A stretch of DNA of 64,000 nucleotides from Pithys albifrons albifrons (lineage: Eukaryota; Chordata; Aves; Passeriformes; Thamnophilidae), in the NCBI RefSeq assembly GCF_047495875.1, contig NC_092463.1, forward strand, positions 11,542,622 through 11,606,621, given 5' to 3'. Below are positions 38,564 through 49,624 of this stretch, in pieces. Positions within the stretch are counted from its first letter, which is position 1; each line of letters opens with the position of its first letter. The translations under genes were made by a program, and so were the position numbers. The notes under the pieces are model-generated. The model ran no database searches. It was given only the letters and a program-made list of their open reading frames with translations, and was not told the DNA's origin.

Positions 38564-39431
38564 GGTGTTGCTCCTTGCAGGCATACTCAGTATGTCTTAT
38601 TTGTTACACACTGACAACATTGGATACATCATTTTGAAGAAGAAACAGGCAGCTTAGGTAGAGGAACTGTGTGGAATGCAAATCATACTGAAACCACAGC
38701 AGACCATCCATCACTGATGGAATGAGTGTGATGCAAAGAATAAACAAAGTTAACAAGTACCTGGTTATCAGCAGTACATGATGGTGCAGAAAGTCAAAGA
38801 ATTGATGTAGTGTTTAACATTTACAAGAAACATCAATAAAAGCTGCTGAGAGATTCTGCAGAGAATCCAAGACAAATATTCATTTGAAAAACACAGCTGC
38901 AAGTCACAAGAACACTATTGTACGGTCCCATCAACAATGCTCATCAAATACTAGGGGGGGGAAGAGATTACCGAGATAAGTCTTGTGAAAAAATTCCCTG
39001 TACTACTTGTAAGTTTTTCTGTTTCAACCTAAACAATGATGATAGTTCTGAGATGATCCCATGAGGATACCCCTGCATGAGTTTTATGCACCACACAGAC
39101 AATAAAGTGAAGTCAGACACAATCCCTGTTGTATCACTGCAGTGCCTTTACTTCCTTTACTGCCTTTACTTGTGCCTTTACTTCTCACAAATATTTTGGC
39201 AAATTGGAAAACCGACATGAGCAAAATTCACTAATGTTAATAAAATAGAGTGGAGAGTGCTTTATACAGGGCAAAATTGGTCCTGCAACTTTTCAGAATG
39301 TAATATTAATAGTGCTTTTACTGCACAGTTACGAACAAAACTTTACTGTGCTTGAATTTGAATGCCATGGGTTACTTCTCAAGAAGTGCAACAACTGCTA
39401 TTAGTGATGCTTTTACCAGCTTTCCTGAGAC

Positions 39432-39449
39432 AAAAAAAAAAAAAAAAAA
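39432..39449. repeat. A18 homopolymer
   Basis: Eighteen consecutive A on the plus strand following CCTGAGAC. It could be the tail of an old retroposed sequence, but nothing gene-like precedes it. Confidence 0.9.
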
Positions 39450-42000
39450 GAGGGTGGTGGTTGCACCCATATTCCTTCATGCAAACAGTCTCTATTTCAG
39501 CATGCACTGCCTTCAGATTAAGATGCAGGAATCAGGAGGCCATCTCTGCACTGCTTGTCAACTATAGTAGGTCTGTCAAGTCTTTCCGGGACTTTGGATG
39601 CCCAAAGCAATTTAGGTATTTCCTTTGTGACTGGCTTAAGAGCCAAGAGTCAAAAGCTTTGCAATTTGTCAAGTATTAACAGCTCTTGAATGTGTGTGAA
39701 TTACCAGCAGACAGAGGCTACAAATGTGTAAGTGACACATCTAAACTAGGCAAAAGTTTGGTTCTGGTGAGGAGGATGGCATGCAAGTTCCTTTTGATAT
39801 GGTGAGAAGAATGTCAGTGTGGAAATAACTATCCAAGTACTTATACGGTCTTTAGAGTACATCTAACTTGCTTTCATAATGAGAAAACATTGTTTATGAC
39901 ATGGTTTCATAGCCCCTTATTTGCATTAAGAATCTCTTCTTAACCACTGCATACATTTGACATCAAATACATGAGATAATGCATTATGTATTACAGAGTG
40001 AAAAGGTGTTATCAAGGAAGTCTCTGCTAGAATTCATTGCATGTTGTTTGTATTCTCCTCCCTCCTCAAGAGCAAGAGCGTGTTAAACAGTTTGTTTCCA
40101 TAGTTGGGGGTTTAACTACTGAAAAATAAGTGGATATTTTTTAAAACAAACATTTGGATTGAAGAAGTCAAGGTAAAATAAATCTGCTTTGTTGTTGGCT
40201 TTGGATGACAGTGAACTCTGTTGTGACCTTGGAAAACTTCATTTTGCTGTTTGCAATCAGCTGTCTGTAAGTTGTGTCCCGAAAAGACTCCCCTACCTCC
40301 ATAGCCAAGAGTGCTGTTCTGGTCACCAACAGTTATTATCTCAAAGCTGTAGTTGTCCTGGAAATTATGTTCTCTGAAGATAAGACTGAGATAATTAATT
40401 TAATTTAAATTCTATGGAAAGCCAGAGAGATTGGTTTGCTATGCCTACAAATGGGTTGTGTTCCTAAGATGTGCTACAGTGTTATGTACTTCTCAAAACT
40501 TCCTAGATATGGAAGACATACTATCCATACACAGAGTGTTGCTGTAATCAGCTGAGGGATGACAAACCTGTGAATAAATAAGGTCCAATGGTTGGCCAGC
40601 AACAATGACTCAGTTTCTTTCAAAACTGGAATTTCTGGACAGCCTTGCAGTGTGAGACTGTAGAGCCACTGAGAAGGCCAAGAACACTCATACACTGCAG
40701 CCTAGAGTAGACCCTTACATGTCTGTAACTTAAGAAACAAAAGATTCAGTAAGGAAGTGTTTCAAAATTACTTTTTCTTCCATCAGAACCAGCTGTTTCA
40801 CTCAGCTGATTTTCCTTGGGAAGCTTGTGGTTATCCAGTCATGATAATACATGGTTATTGATGGGTGCTGCAGGTCAGCCAAGCCACCTGCATTTGGTGT
40901 GAGCAACAGTCAGTTTACAGTCAGCCCTGCAAAAGAAGTGTCTGCCAGGGTGTGATTTAAGAGTCCATAAGCAGAACAAGAAATAAGGAAAGCTGAGAAA
41001 GGCGTCCTTTAAAAGAACAGTTTAATAGCCATGAGAGGGAAGCATTACCAGCCTAGAAAAAAAAAGTGATTACATTCTATAAGGTGACCAGAATTGGGAG
41101 CCTCTGAACATTTGGCATTTAAGACAGGTAAGTGCATGGGCATCTTAAACTTATCCCAGGTCCCTCAGTCTCCCCCTAGCTGATGGTGAGATCTTTCTCT
41201 GTAGCTTTGGTATAATCCTCAAAGAGGAACTGAAAACTTGTTAGCATGTTCTACATTCTCTTATCACCTTTCCCACATCAGACAGCACCATCTCAAAGGC
41301 TGCAGAGAGCTTCAGAACAAGAACGGCTGGCTGCTTTCTGTCCAGTCATGGGAGGAGATTCTCCATCAGTGTCATAATTTCATTTCCATGGCTGGAATGA
41401 CTGTCTCCAAATTGTTTTAGATGAAGCATTGAAGTTTTAGATAAATGGTCATCTAATGGGACTTTTTATGAGGTTTTCTGTAAGCTCACTGAAGCACAGG
41501 AGCTTTGGCTACAGCACAGGCTGTTTGTTCAGTGGTGTTGAATCATGGCACATTTAAAGAAATAAGAGCTTATTTCCCTGAATTATGTGCTGGCTCCATT
41601 CTGGTCATCACTATGTGCTGGCTTCATTATGCTCATGTGGTCATTAATTTTCATTTGCAAGTCAGGAAGGACTTAAGTTAAATTCCTGTCTTTGCCGTCC
41701 ATCTGCTGTCCAGGACTTATATCAAGGAACTGAAAGATTCTGTGTAACTGTTTAGACAAAACTTCTCAATACAATTTTTTCTGGTGGTATATTTTTTAAG
41801 ATAAGGGTTTTGTCATCTACAAGACAAAGAGAGGTTGGCTGAAGGGAATGGGTATTTATAGCTATGACACATGTATTCTTTCATCATTATCATATGTACT
41901 TTATAATTTCATCACACAAAAATTTTAATTAATCTTAAAAAATTACCAGCATTGAGGCTTTCAGCAGCCTAAGTGGTTGTCTAAATGGAAGTCTGACTTT

Positions 42001-42109
42001 CTCCATGCCTAATAAGACTCGCTCAGTTTCTCTCTACTCCCTTTCTCTTGCTGCATACATAAAACAAGTGATGGGATTGCTAAAGAAATGTGTGGCTTAA
42101 ATTATTACC
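42001..42109 (+). repeat. Copy A of a duplicated segment of about 110 bp
   Basis: Begins CTCCATGCCTAATAAG and shares, with small indels, GTTTCTCTCTACTC, TGCTGCAT, AAGTGATG and GTGTGG with copy B at 44029-44142. The copies are 2028 bp apart in direct orientation. No family recognised. Confidence 0.75.
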
Positions 42110-43680
42110 TGTGTAGAGTTTCCTCTTGGGTCCCTGCTTTTCTGGTTTATCTGAAACTATCATCCTTATCCAGCTCACACATTGTTATGTTCTTATGTAA
42201 CATGCACTTGTCAGTAATCAGGTATGCACATTCCTGTGACATTCCTTGTCTTTTGCCTCCATCTTTCTATGGCTGAGTGCTAGATATAACATGATTTATG
42301 TCATTTTCCAAGAGCTGCTATGCTGCTTGAACCACCTGAAGTCTACTTGTTCACTGTCATTTTTATTTTTGTAAGTAGGTATAACATGCTAAAATTAAAT
42401 AGAGGGTAGACACATAATAAATCTTCGTGTATTTTCATCCCTTTCGATAGTAAAAATGATGGAATTGCTTCTTAAAGATATAGTAAAATACAGAGAGCAC
42501 TAGTCTGACATCTTTCACAGGCAATTACTTTTAATTTTCAAATACTAACTTCCCAATTCAGTGATTTGAACAGATGAGGACATTTGAGAGGTGCACTGGC
42601 ATGTAGGATTTCTCTTTTTTTTAATCAGTTCTAACTAAAACTTTACTGTGATATCTAAATACGTTCAGAGTCACTACATGAAACTAAATCTGGGGCATGG
42701 ATTTATGCAATAGGAGCAGTCCCTCTATCAGTGTACCACAGGAAAAGCAAAAGCTGGAGACATTTATAAACAGGCTGATTTTTACAACTTTCATTTGTAT
42801 TTTTATATGAACATAGGAAAAAAGCATAATATCTAGGAATCAAAGTCAACTCAAAACTTCCATTTTTATAAATGTGCTTTTAGAGTTGTTTAGAATTTTA
42901 CAAAATTCTATAAGTAAGCCTGACCTCACCCACAGATTTCCTGACACAGCTATTGGTTTGTGGGGTGGTGGTGAATGGTTGTATAGTTAAACATGTAATT
43001 CATGGAAAATTACTGTAATAAAGTATCTATTAAAAATAATGGACTCATTATAAAGGGTTAACTTAAAAAACACCCATGCAACTTTTAGAAGGTTAAAACT
43101 TCTATGCCATATACACAAATATATATTGCTCTCTCTACCCATCTCTATATTTTTTCAGTGTGACTTTTATAGAGAATATTTATATTTGCTGTATTAGCCC
43201 CATCTGGTGAATTCTGACAGCATTGCAAACTGGAGAGACCTGAAGCTGCCCTCTCATGTCCCAGCTCTCAGATGGTGGTGGGGCACTCACAGAGACCCTC
43301 ATTCCTCCCTTTGCCCATTGTACCAATAGCACAAGCACCATCCTCATTAGCATATTATTAACATACTTCCTAAGCTTCTCTTTGGCTTTAATGGATTAAT
43401 ATTACAAGTCAGGGTGCTACTGCCTCCATCTGCACTCAGAAACATGAACAGCCCATCAATGCACTTTGGTTGTCCCCATTCACCAAAAGAGAGATCCTCC
43501 ATTTCTGCTCCTTGAGCTGAGGAAGTGCCAGGGGGGCAGAACCAGCTGCTCCTATGGAAAGTTTACCTTTAAGACTCTTTCTGAGAAGGGCTGTGGTCCA
43601 CTTTCTGTGATTGCAAAGGGATGGAATTACAGCCCATCAATTAGTTAATTTCAGAGCAGCTGTTAGTGGACATAGTAATG

Positions 43681-43771
43681 GGTAACCAGCTCCAGGTGGC
43701 CCAGATTGAGCAGAGCAGGATGAAATGACCTCCAGAGGTTCTTTCAAACCTCAAGCACTCTGTGATTCTCT
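43681..43771 (+). mobile_element. CR1 3'-end fragment, plus strand
   Basis: Typical CR1 tail: CCAGCTCCAGGTGGCCC, GATGAAATGACCTCCAGAGG, TTCTTTCAAACCTCAAGCAC, ending TCTGTGATTCTCTAAG, a decayed form of the ATTCTGTG repeat. About 90 bp, strongly 5'-truncated, opposite in orientation to the WDR20-side copies. Confidence 0.8.
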
Positions 43772-45189
43772 AAGTTTACCCTTAACAATAAAATTTATAT
43801 TTGTGCAATGTCAACATATATCAACACTGTTTTGAGTGGGTAGCATTTTACTTATCTTCTGTAAGAATAAAGTGTTATAAAAGCTCTTTTGGAGTGCAGG
43901 ATCAGGATCACAGTTTCTAAACCAGCAGTGAGGTAACTGCTTGCCTCTAATACATGGGATAGCAAACCCAGTCAGCCTTGACACATGGTATGTTGGAGTA
44001 AGTTACTCTCAGTGCCTGTCTATACCTGCTCCATGCCTAAGGAATCTCGCTTGGTTTCTCTCTACTCTCCTTTTCCTGCTGCATGTCTAAACCAAGTGAT
44101 GAGCTGATTTTACTTTTTAAAAAGTGTGGTTTGAAGGTTACCACATAAATTCTGCAGAAAGATTCTGCAGAAAGATGAGTGATGGCAGTGATTCTTTTAC
44201 TGCCAGACTGAGCTGATGAAGATTAGTTGTTCTTCTAATGTAAGCTGAGATGTAGCTGCAGTATGGTTCTTTCCATCACTTCCCTGTGGAAAATTCAAAC
44301 ATAATCTCATCATAACCTTTCCAGTCAGTTTAAATTATAATTTATTCTGTTTCTTGTCTTCTTTCCTTCCCACAGCTGTGGTAGGAGAGAATTGTGGGCA
44401 AAACAAAATCAGCTAGTAGCCAGACTCAAGGGTCTTGTGGTCTTTATTCAAAAGAGATGAATAAAGGGGGCTGTTTAAGCACAACTTTAAAAGGAACATG
44501 AAATAGGAGCTTAAATAGAAAATCTACATGTTTAGGTGGCTTCAGACTTGGTTTCTGTTAAATGATCAACAAGAGGGACATTACAGTATAACAAATCTCT
44601 TCAACGAAATGTGTTTCCTTGCAGTATTATTCTGATTTGAAGGGATTATAAAGAAATCTATATTAGTCTCATCATTATACCAACTAATCTAATATCTCTT
44701 ATTCTTCCTGAGCAATTGCAAGTTTATTTTTAAAATTACAGAATTACCTCAGATTATTCCTGTACAGGTAGTGTTTCAGTTAAAGGAGTGAAAATTTTCA
44801 GTGAAAATCCTGGCTATTTTGTCATAACTGAAAACTTCTATCTCCGGGATGCCTCAGAATTTACATGAGAAATTAATGATAATAAATCCAACCTTGTGAT
44901 GACCTTTTTGCTCTATAATGCAATCTGACTACACTAGAAATCCTACTGACTTCCTCTTGACTAAACTATTCATCCTACATTACAGTCATCTTAAGCAAGA
45001 AATCAGAGAGAAGTGAAAATCTAAAATATATACCAGAGTATTAATGATACACCTGAAATAATAATTACATTTCCCTGTCCTGTGCTCTCAAGGCAAATTA
45101 TTTTTATTTTTTCATTCAGTTGAAAAATACATATGCCATAGTCACGTGTAGGTGTGGGTACCCTCAGTGAGGGTTCAGCTTTATTGACT
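43772..45189. other. Intergenic stretch before the pseudogene: no gene seen
   Basis: AT-rich. No GC-rich promoter or noncoding exon comparable with that of HSP90AA1 is visible where a pseudogene exon 1 might be expected. Contains repeat copy B. Confidence 0.6.
44029..44142 (+). repeat. Copy B of a duplicated segment of about 110 bp
   Basis: Begins CTCCATGCCTAAGGAATC. Same orientation as copy A, with moderate divergence. It lies about 1 kb upstream of the first HSP90-like pseudo-exon. Confidence 0.75.
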
Positions 45190-45323
45190 CCGTGCAAACT
45201 GAAGATCAGCTCATGAGTGAAGAGGAGAAGATTCTTACCTTCCAGGCTGAAATAGTTGCTCATCAACACTTTCTATTCCAGCAAGAAAAACTTTCTGAGG
45301 GAGGCAATTAGCAAATCACTGGT
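45190..45323 (+). pseudogene. Pseudo-exon equivalent to HSP90AA1 exon 2
   Basis: Reads VQTEDQLMSEEEK then ILTFQAEI, aligned to [21 protein letters not shown] of HSP90AA1 (written here in parts from 45192). The equivalent of the initiator Met is lost. After CAGGCTGAAAT an internal deletion removes about 14 bases of the AQLMSL region, then ATCAACACTTTCTA resumes the match. The donor position reads GTTGCAAGT instead of GTAAGT. Confidence 0.85.
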
Positions 45324-45416
45324 TGCAAGTAATCTGGCTAATACTGTGACTCAGCCCCTAAAACACTGCCTGGATTCTAAAGCTTAGCCTGAGAATGCTC
45401 AAGACTTCTGTTGTGG

Positions 45417-45735
45417 TCTCTGGACAGAATCAGACTTAAGGCTGTGACGGATCCAAACAAGCTGGATTCTGGGAATGACTGACCTGACAAGCACAATTGC
45501 ACCCTGATTGTCATGGATTCAAGCACAGGTTGACCAAAACTGATCCCATAATTACTCAGGTCCAGCAGTGGAGCTGCTACAGAAACATTGCTCGTGCTGG
45601 TGTCTCTGGGACTGGTCCCTGGTGTCTCAGCTTCTTCTCCAGCTCCCTGGTTGCAGGTGTGACCGTGGTCACAAGCAGAGACAGGGAGGATGAAGGTCAC
45701 TTTCATTCCAGGCTTTCTTGCTGTCACTGATAACA
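45417..45735 (+). pseudogene. Pseudo-exon equivalent to HSP90AA1 exon 3
   Basis: Opens as LDRIRLKAVTDPNKLDSG against [18 protein letters not shown], then hits TGA at 45480-45482. Further matches: GACAAGCACAATTGCACCCT, GGTTGACCAAAACTGATC, TGACCGTGGTCACAAGCA, TTTCTTGCTGTCACTGATAA. The acceptor AG has become GG. Several indels leave it about 48 nt shorter than the 367-nt functional exon. It would have encoded the ATP-binding part of the N-domain. Confidence 0.88.
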
Positions 45736-46272
45736 ATAAATGTTCCTGAACAGAATTCGCTGTTCTCCATCTCAAGGCTGCCTAGAGTGCAGTGCACGTA
45801 CTGCAGAACAGGGTGGGGGCACAGGTGCACAATCTGATGTGTCTCTCACCTTTAGCAGCACATTTGCCTGGCTGAGTAATAACCATTGACTGAACTTTGT
45901 ATAGCAGAGCATGAACATGTTCCACACAATACAGCAAGCCTGCTGCACTTCATTTTTAGTTTGTGTAACATTTAAAGAAAAAGGTCAAGTTTAATGAATT
46001 TCTGCATTATAAACTCCCTCTTGCAGTTCCTATGTTGTACTGCTGTGCTTCATGAGGGTTTTGAAAGCTGGAGAAAATACACATTGAAATGGTGTAATTG
46101 CTGTAGTTGTTGCATTTGTTGGAGCACAGAATAGATATAAAACACCAGTTCAGCATTATCAGGTAGTCAGCAGTGATAAGAATCTCTTACTACAATTATA
46201 TTAACTCTAAATTTCAGGAAAAGTTTGCTATTCAGCCATTTGTGCTGTCACTAAAACTCATGTATTTCATTC

Positions 46273-46409
46273 CTGGGGAACCCCATGACTGTTGAACAAA
46301 GATCATCCTAAACCTGAAGGAAGACCAAGGAGAATATTTGGAAGAAAGGCAAATCAAACAAATTGTGAAGAAGCATTCTCAATTCATCAGCTATCCATTT
46401 ACACTCTTT
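46273..46409 (+). pseudogene. Pseudo-exon equivalent to HSP90AA1 exon 4
   Basis: The best-kept block. From about 46299 to 46409 it reads open for 37 codons, including [19 protein letters not shown] then [12 protein letters not shown], with 30 of 37 residues identical to HSP90AA1 by my count. The acceptor is lost (CCTGG for CTAGG) and one A is missing near 46300, a frameshift. The donor GTAAGT at 46410-46415 is intact. Confidence 0.92.
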
Positions 46410-48147
46410 GTAAGTGCCTTGTTTGAGATGCTAATAGTACATGCTTTGCAACACTAGTTGCATACCTAATATCCTTACATCATTCCCAGATGCTACTGGT
46501 ACAACATTAACTAAGCTGCCTTTGTACTGCCAGCATTAACACTTACAAGAAGGACTCTACATCAGTTGTGTGGAAATTTCTTGGTTTGCTTTCCTCATGA
46601 TCTCTGTAACACTGCCTGTGTAGGACAGAGTTCTATCCGGAATCAGTTGAATCAAGATGCTGAACTGCTCACTCACCATCCCAGAGGAAGGCTTATAAAC
46701 ATAAACATTTATCTTTTGTGTGGATATAGTAAGACACAGTCTATGCTTTTGTTAAAATCTGGACTACGTGATAATGAAAATACACATTTGTAGCTGAAGA
46801 TCCTAATTATGCAGGTGAAGCAATAAACTCCAGCTGTGCATTTTATACTCATATATCCTAAAGTTGCACATTTTGGGGCTAAAGAAATCTCCTGACTTAT
46901 TTAGATATGCTTTCAAAAGTATAATTTAATGAATTAATTCTACAAAACTGCAAAGCAGAGTTGGGAATACTTCTCACAAACCTGTAATTTTGTTAATTCT
47001 TACAAGGGTAGCAACATGCAGGGAAGTTCATCAAGTTGAAAGTAACATGCCAATTAAATAATACAGTAGGAATGTGAATGCAGAGGTTTCTAGAGAAGAG
47101 TGTCCCACTGTAATTTTCTGTCTTGGACAACTAAGGAGAAGGAAGCCAAGTCATTATGGTTACTTTTTGTATAAATTCAAAACTGTATTTCAGTCAGATG
47201 AATCAAACTTGAACAATTCTATAGAACCACAGGTAAGAGAGGCATTTCATTCTGAACAAATGGTCTGAGGAAATGCAATTTTAGATAAGTTGTTAGAAAG
47301 AGCAGCTATGCCCTGTGGAAGAAATCTGAAGGATCCCTCCTTTTACTATTCTGATCCCTTAATGCCCCTTCCTGCAATTTAGCCTTGTATAGATCTACTG
47401 TGAAGGACAGCAAAAACAAGACATAGAAAATGCATTGTCTTTTTTTTCATATTTTATTTTATAATAAAGAACTTTACTGGTTAAACTTGCTGCTTTTATT
47501 TTAAACACTAGACATTTTAAAAATAATGTGATTTTGACAAAATAAAAGTACTTTCACTCTTCCAGACATATCCAATGCAAATAAAGCAGAGATGAAGAAA
47601 TCCTGGGCTGTCAGCATCTGAAAGAGTTTAAGCTTGTCAATCACAAGAGTCATTGCAACTCCCAGGGAGCTGAAATAGCCATTCTGGAGGGGTTTTCTTC
47701 CATTTTTTCTTTTGTCAATGATGAAGGAAAAAAGGCAGAGGTATCTCCTGGCAAGTACTAACTAGCACCCCTCTGGTGAAGAAATAACCTGGTGACTTCT
47801 GGTAACTGTAGTCTGTCCTACTTTCCCAGTGTGGAGCAGCTGCTTTATACTGACCTGCATATTAACTGGCTAAGAATACCTTCGGCTCAGCTGACTGCAA
47901 AGCAGGATTTCAGTATAAAGAGCCAAGTTACATCAGAAGATTTGCCTCAGAATGGCAGGAAGCATCTCCTTGAAAGAGATGAAAACTGACTTCCCATCTC
48001 ATTCACTATGCCTGGTTTCTGTAGCCCACAGATAAATTTGTATATGATTAATCAAGTACTTACACACCTCTTGACAAAATTTCTCCAAGTACCTACTCAC
48101 AGTTAGCTTTAATCAGAATATCTTACTGCTATTATTCTTTTTTTCAG

Positions 48148-48300
48148 CATTCTTTTGTGAAGAAGCTCGGATTCAGAGTTCTGTTTTTTTCACAAGAAAT
48201 AAATCTTTTGATCTGACAGAGCAAGAAAATAACATTAAACTGTGCCTAAGCAGGGTGTTCATCATGGACAGCTGTGAGGCTTTAATCCGTGATTATCTGA
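48148..48300 (+). pseudogene. Pseudo-exon equivalent to HSP90AA1 exon 6
   Basis: The acceptor TTTTTTTCAG is intact, followed by CATTCTTTTGTGAAG (for CATTTCTCTGTGGAA), GATTCAGAGTTCTG, CTTTTGATCTGA, AACATTAAACTG and GTGTTCATCATGGACAGCTG (for GTTTTCATCATGGACAACTG), ending GATTATCTGA where the functional exon has GAATATCTGA. The donor GTGAGT is replaced by AAGCAT. About 153 nt against 166, so the frame is broken. Confidence 0.9.
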
Positions 48301-49483
48301 AAGCATTCCATAATTTTAGTACCTTGTCTTTTTCCTTAACCATATCTCACTAATACAATGAAATGTATCCATGAACCATGTACTAAAGAGTTTATCCAGA
48401 ACATGTGGACACATTAAAATTAATTTCTTGTAATTTTCTTGCACATATAGAGTGCCAAAGCAAGGACCATATCCTATGTTTGAAATAGTAGGAAGAAATA
48501 ACTTCATGGACATCTATTTTAAATGCAGTCTCCCTTCCTGAGAAATGTGGAACCTGGTCTTGCAGATCTTTTACATTTCTGTGACTTTTAATACCTTTGT
48601 TGGCAGATGTTCATGATGCAATCTGAACTTCTAGGAGTGCAGCAGGCTCATAACACAGTCCAGTGATGTTTCACCCTCACTGATTGCCACACAAATCTGT
48701 AATAATGAGGTAGATCCAAGGACGAGGCAAGAAGTCAGGTCTGCAAGGCAAGGCTGGGAAGAATAAAGCCCAAGGCTGAACCAGGCACAGCTCAGGAGGG
48801 ATCCCAGCCAAGGGCCAAGGCTACCATGCAGCTCCTAAGGTAAGATGGGACACCCTCAGCCAAGACTTCTCATAGACCTTTTTCACACAGCTCCTTCCAT
48901 ACTGGTCAGATCCAAGCGAACTTGGCTGTGTGATACCAGAGCTACTTTGAGCTATAATTCAAACTTAATGATAACTAAAAGTCCTCCCTTTAAATTCTTT
49001 CTAGAATCACATTTATCAGATTAGCACCAATTTAAGCAGTTGTTCTGCAAGATTCTTCAATCCTTCACATTTCTGGGCCCTCTTAGACGTGGGATGGTTG
49101 AGGTTATTGCATGATCAGTACACTCAATAAAAATGCATAATTGTTTTTTTAACCTAGCTCATCCTAACTCCAGCTATCATTGTTTAGTAAACCTCCTTCC
49201 TCACCTCTTTACACAACTAAAATTCCATTCACAACTAAATCTGAAAGTGTAAGATTGCTCTCACTCTTTCCCTAAAGCCTCTGATATCTTAGGTGAACCT
49301 TTCAAGGAAGGGTTTTTTCTCTTTGTTTCTAGGAACTCTGTTTATTAAGGAGTAGATATGTTGGAAGTGTTCCTGAAGTATAAAGGCCTTTCCAACATTT
49401 TTTCTTGTTGCTTTTGCAGAATTCACTAGAGCAATTTGATCCCAAATATAACTTATCTATATGAAATAATATATATTCACATA
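48301..49483. other. Region after the pseudo-exons; possible exon 7 trace
   Basis: No clear gene. At 48603-48650, CAGATGTTCATGATG followed by GGAGTGCAGCAGGC faintly resembles the start and middle of HSP90AA1 exon 7 (CAGATTTCATGAGG, GAGATGCTGCAGCA), at about the expected distance from pseudo-exon 6. The rest of the stretch is unassigned. Confidence 0.35.
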
Positions 49484-49624
49484 TTCACAGACTATTCTGA
49501 GTTGGAAGGGACCCACAAGGATCATTGAGTCCAACTTTTAAGTCAATGGCCCACACAGGGGACTGAACCCATGACCTTGGCATTATTACAACCAATTTTT
49601 AACCAACTGAGCTAATCTCAGGGT
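49484..49624 (-). mobile_element. tRNA-Ile-headed SINE with CR1-like tail (passerine SINE type)
   Basis: Read on the minus strand from 49624 it starts like tRNA-Ile: TTAGCTCAGTTGGTTAAAA (A box), TAATAATGCCAAGGTCATGG around the anticodon side, then GGGTTCAGTCCC (B box). It continues into a CR1-type tail (TTGGACTCAATGATCCTTG, GGGTCCCTTCCAACTCAGAA). This is the structure I recall for TguSINE1 of zebra finch. The tRNA part is decayed; it is not a tRNA gene. Confidence 0.8.

Larger units (their letters stand above)
36801..43680. other. Intergenic region, WDR20 side: no gene seen
   Basis: Mostly AT-rich without coding signal. It contains the microsatellite at 38457-38562, a small TGCCTTTACTT tandem repeat at about 39141-39185, an A18 tract at 39432-39449, and one copy (42001-42109) of a 110-bp duplicated segment. 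Confidence 0.65.
45190..48300 (+). pseudogene. Unprocessed, decayed tandem copy of an HSP90-alpha gene
   Basis: Four blocks match HSP90AA1 exons in order and orientation: about 45190-45323 (exon 2), 45417-45735 (exon 3), 46273-46409 (exon 4) and 48148-48300 (exon 6). They are separated by unrelated intron-like sequence at the same junctions; pseudo-intron 2 is about 93 nt against 100 nt in HSP90AA1, and pseudo-intron 3 is about 537 against 476. Retained introns exclude a retrocopy. Defects include an internal deletion in exon 2, an in-frame TGA at 45480-45482 and multiple indels in exon 3, loss of the exon 3 and 4 acceptors, a frameshift in exon 4, and frameshifts and a lost donor in exon 6. 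Exon 5 and exons 8-11 were not found; a trace of exon 7 is possible near 48606. It is the remains of a second HSP90A gene 12-13 kb upstream of the working one. Not expected to make protein. Confidence 0.88.

Noticed and set aside
39360..39449. A processed pseudogene ending in the A18 tract
   Set aside because: No recognisable coding sequence precedes the A run, and no flanking target-site duplication was evident.
45377..45775. 132-codon minus-strand ORF
   Set aside because: Antisense shadow over the HSP90-like pseudo-exon 3; no family resemblance in its own frame.
47713..47800. Possible remnant of HSP90 exon 5 in the pseudogene (ATGATGAAGGAAAAAAGGC and AGAAATAACCTGGTGAC)
   Set aside because: Position is right, but the match is to low-complexity GA-rich linker sequence and is too short to trust.
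49560..49624. A tRNA-Ile gene on the minus strand
   Set aside because: A and B boxes are present but the stems and anticodon arm are decayed and it continues into a CR1-like tail, so it is a SINE head.
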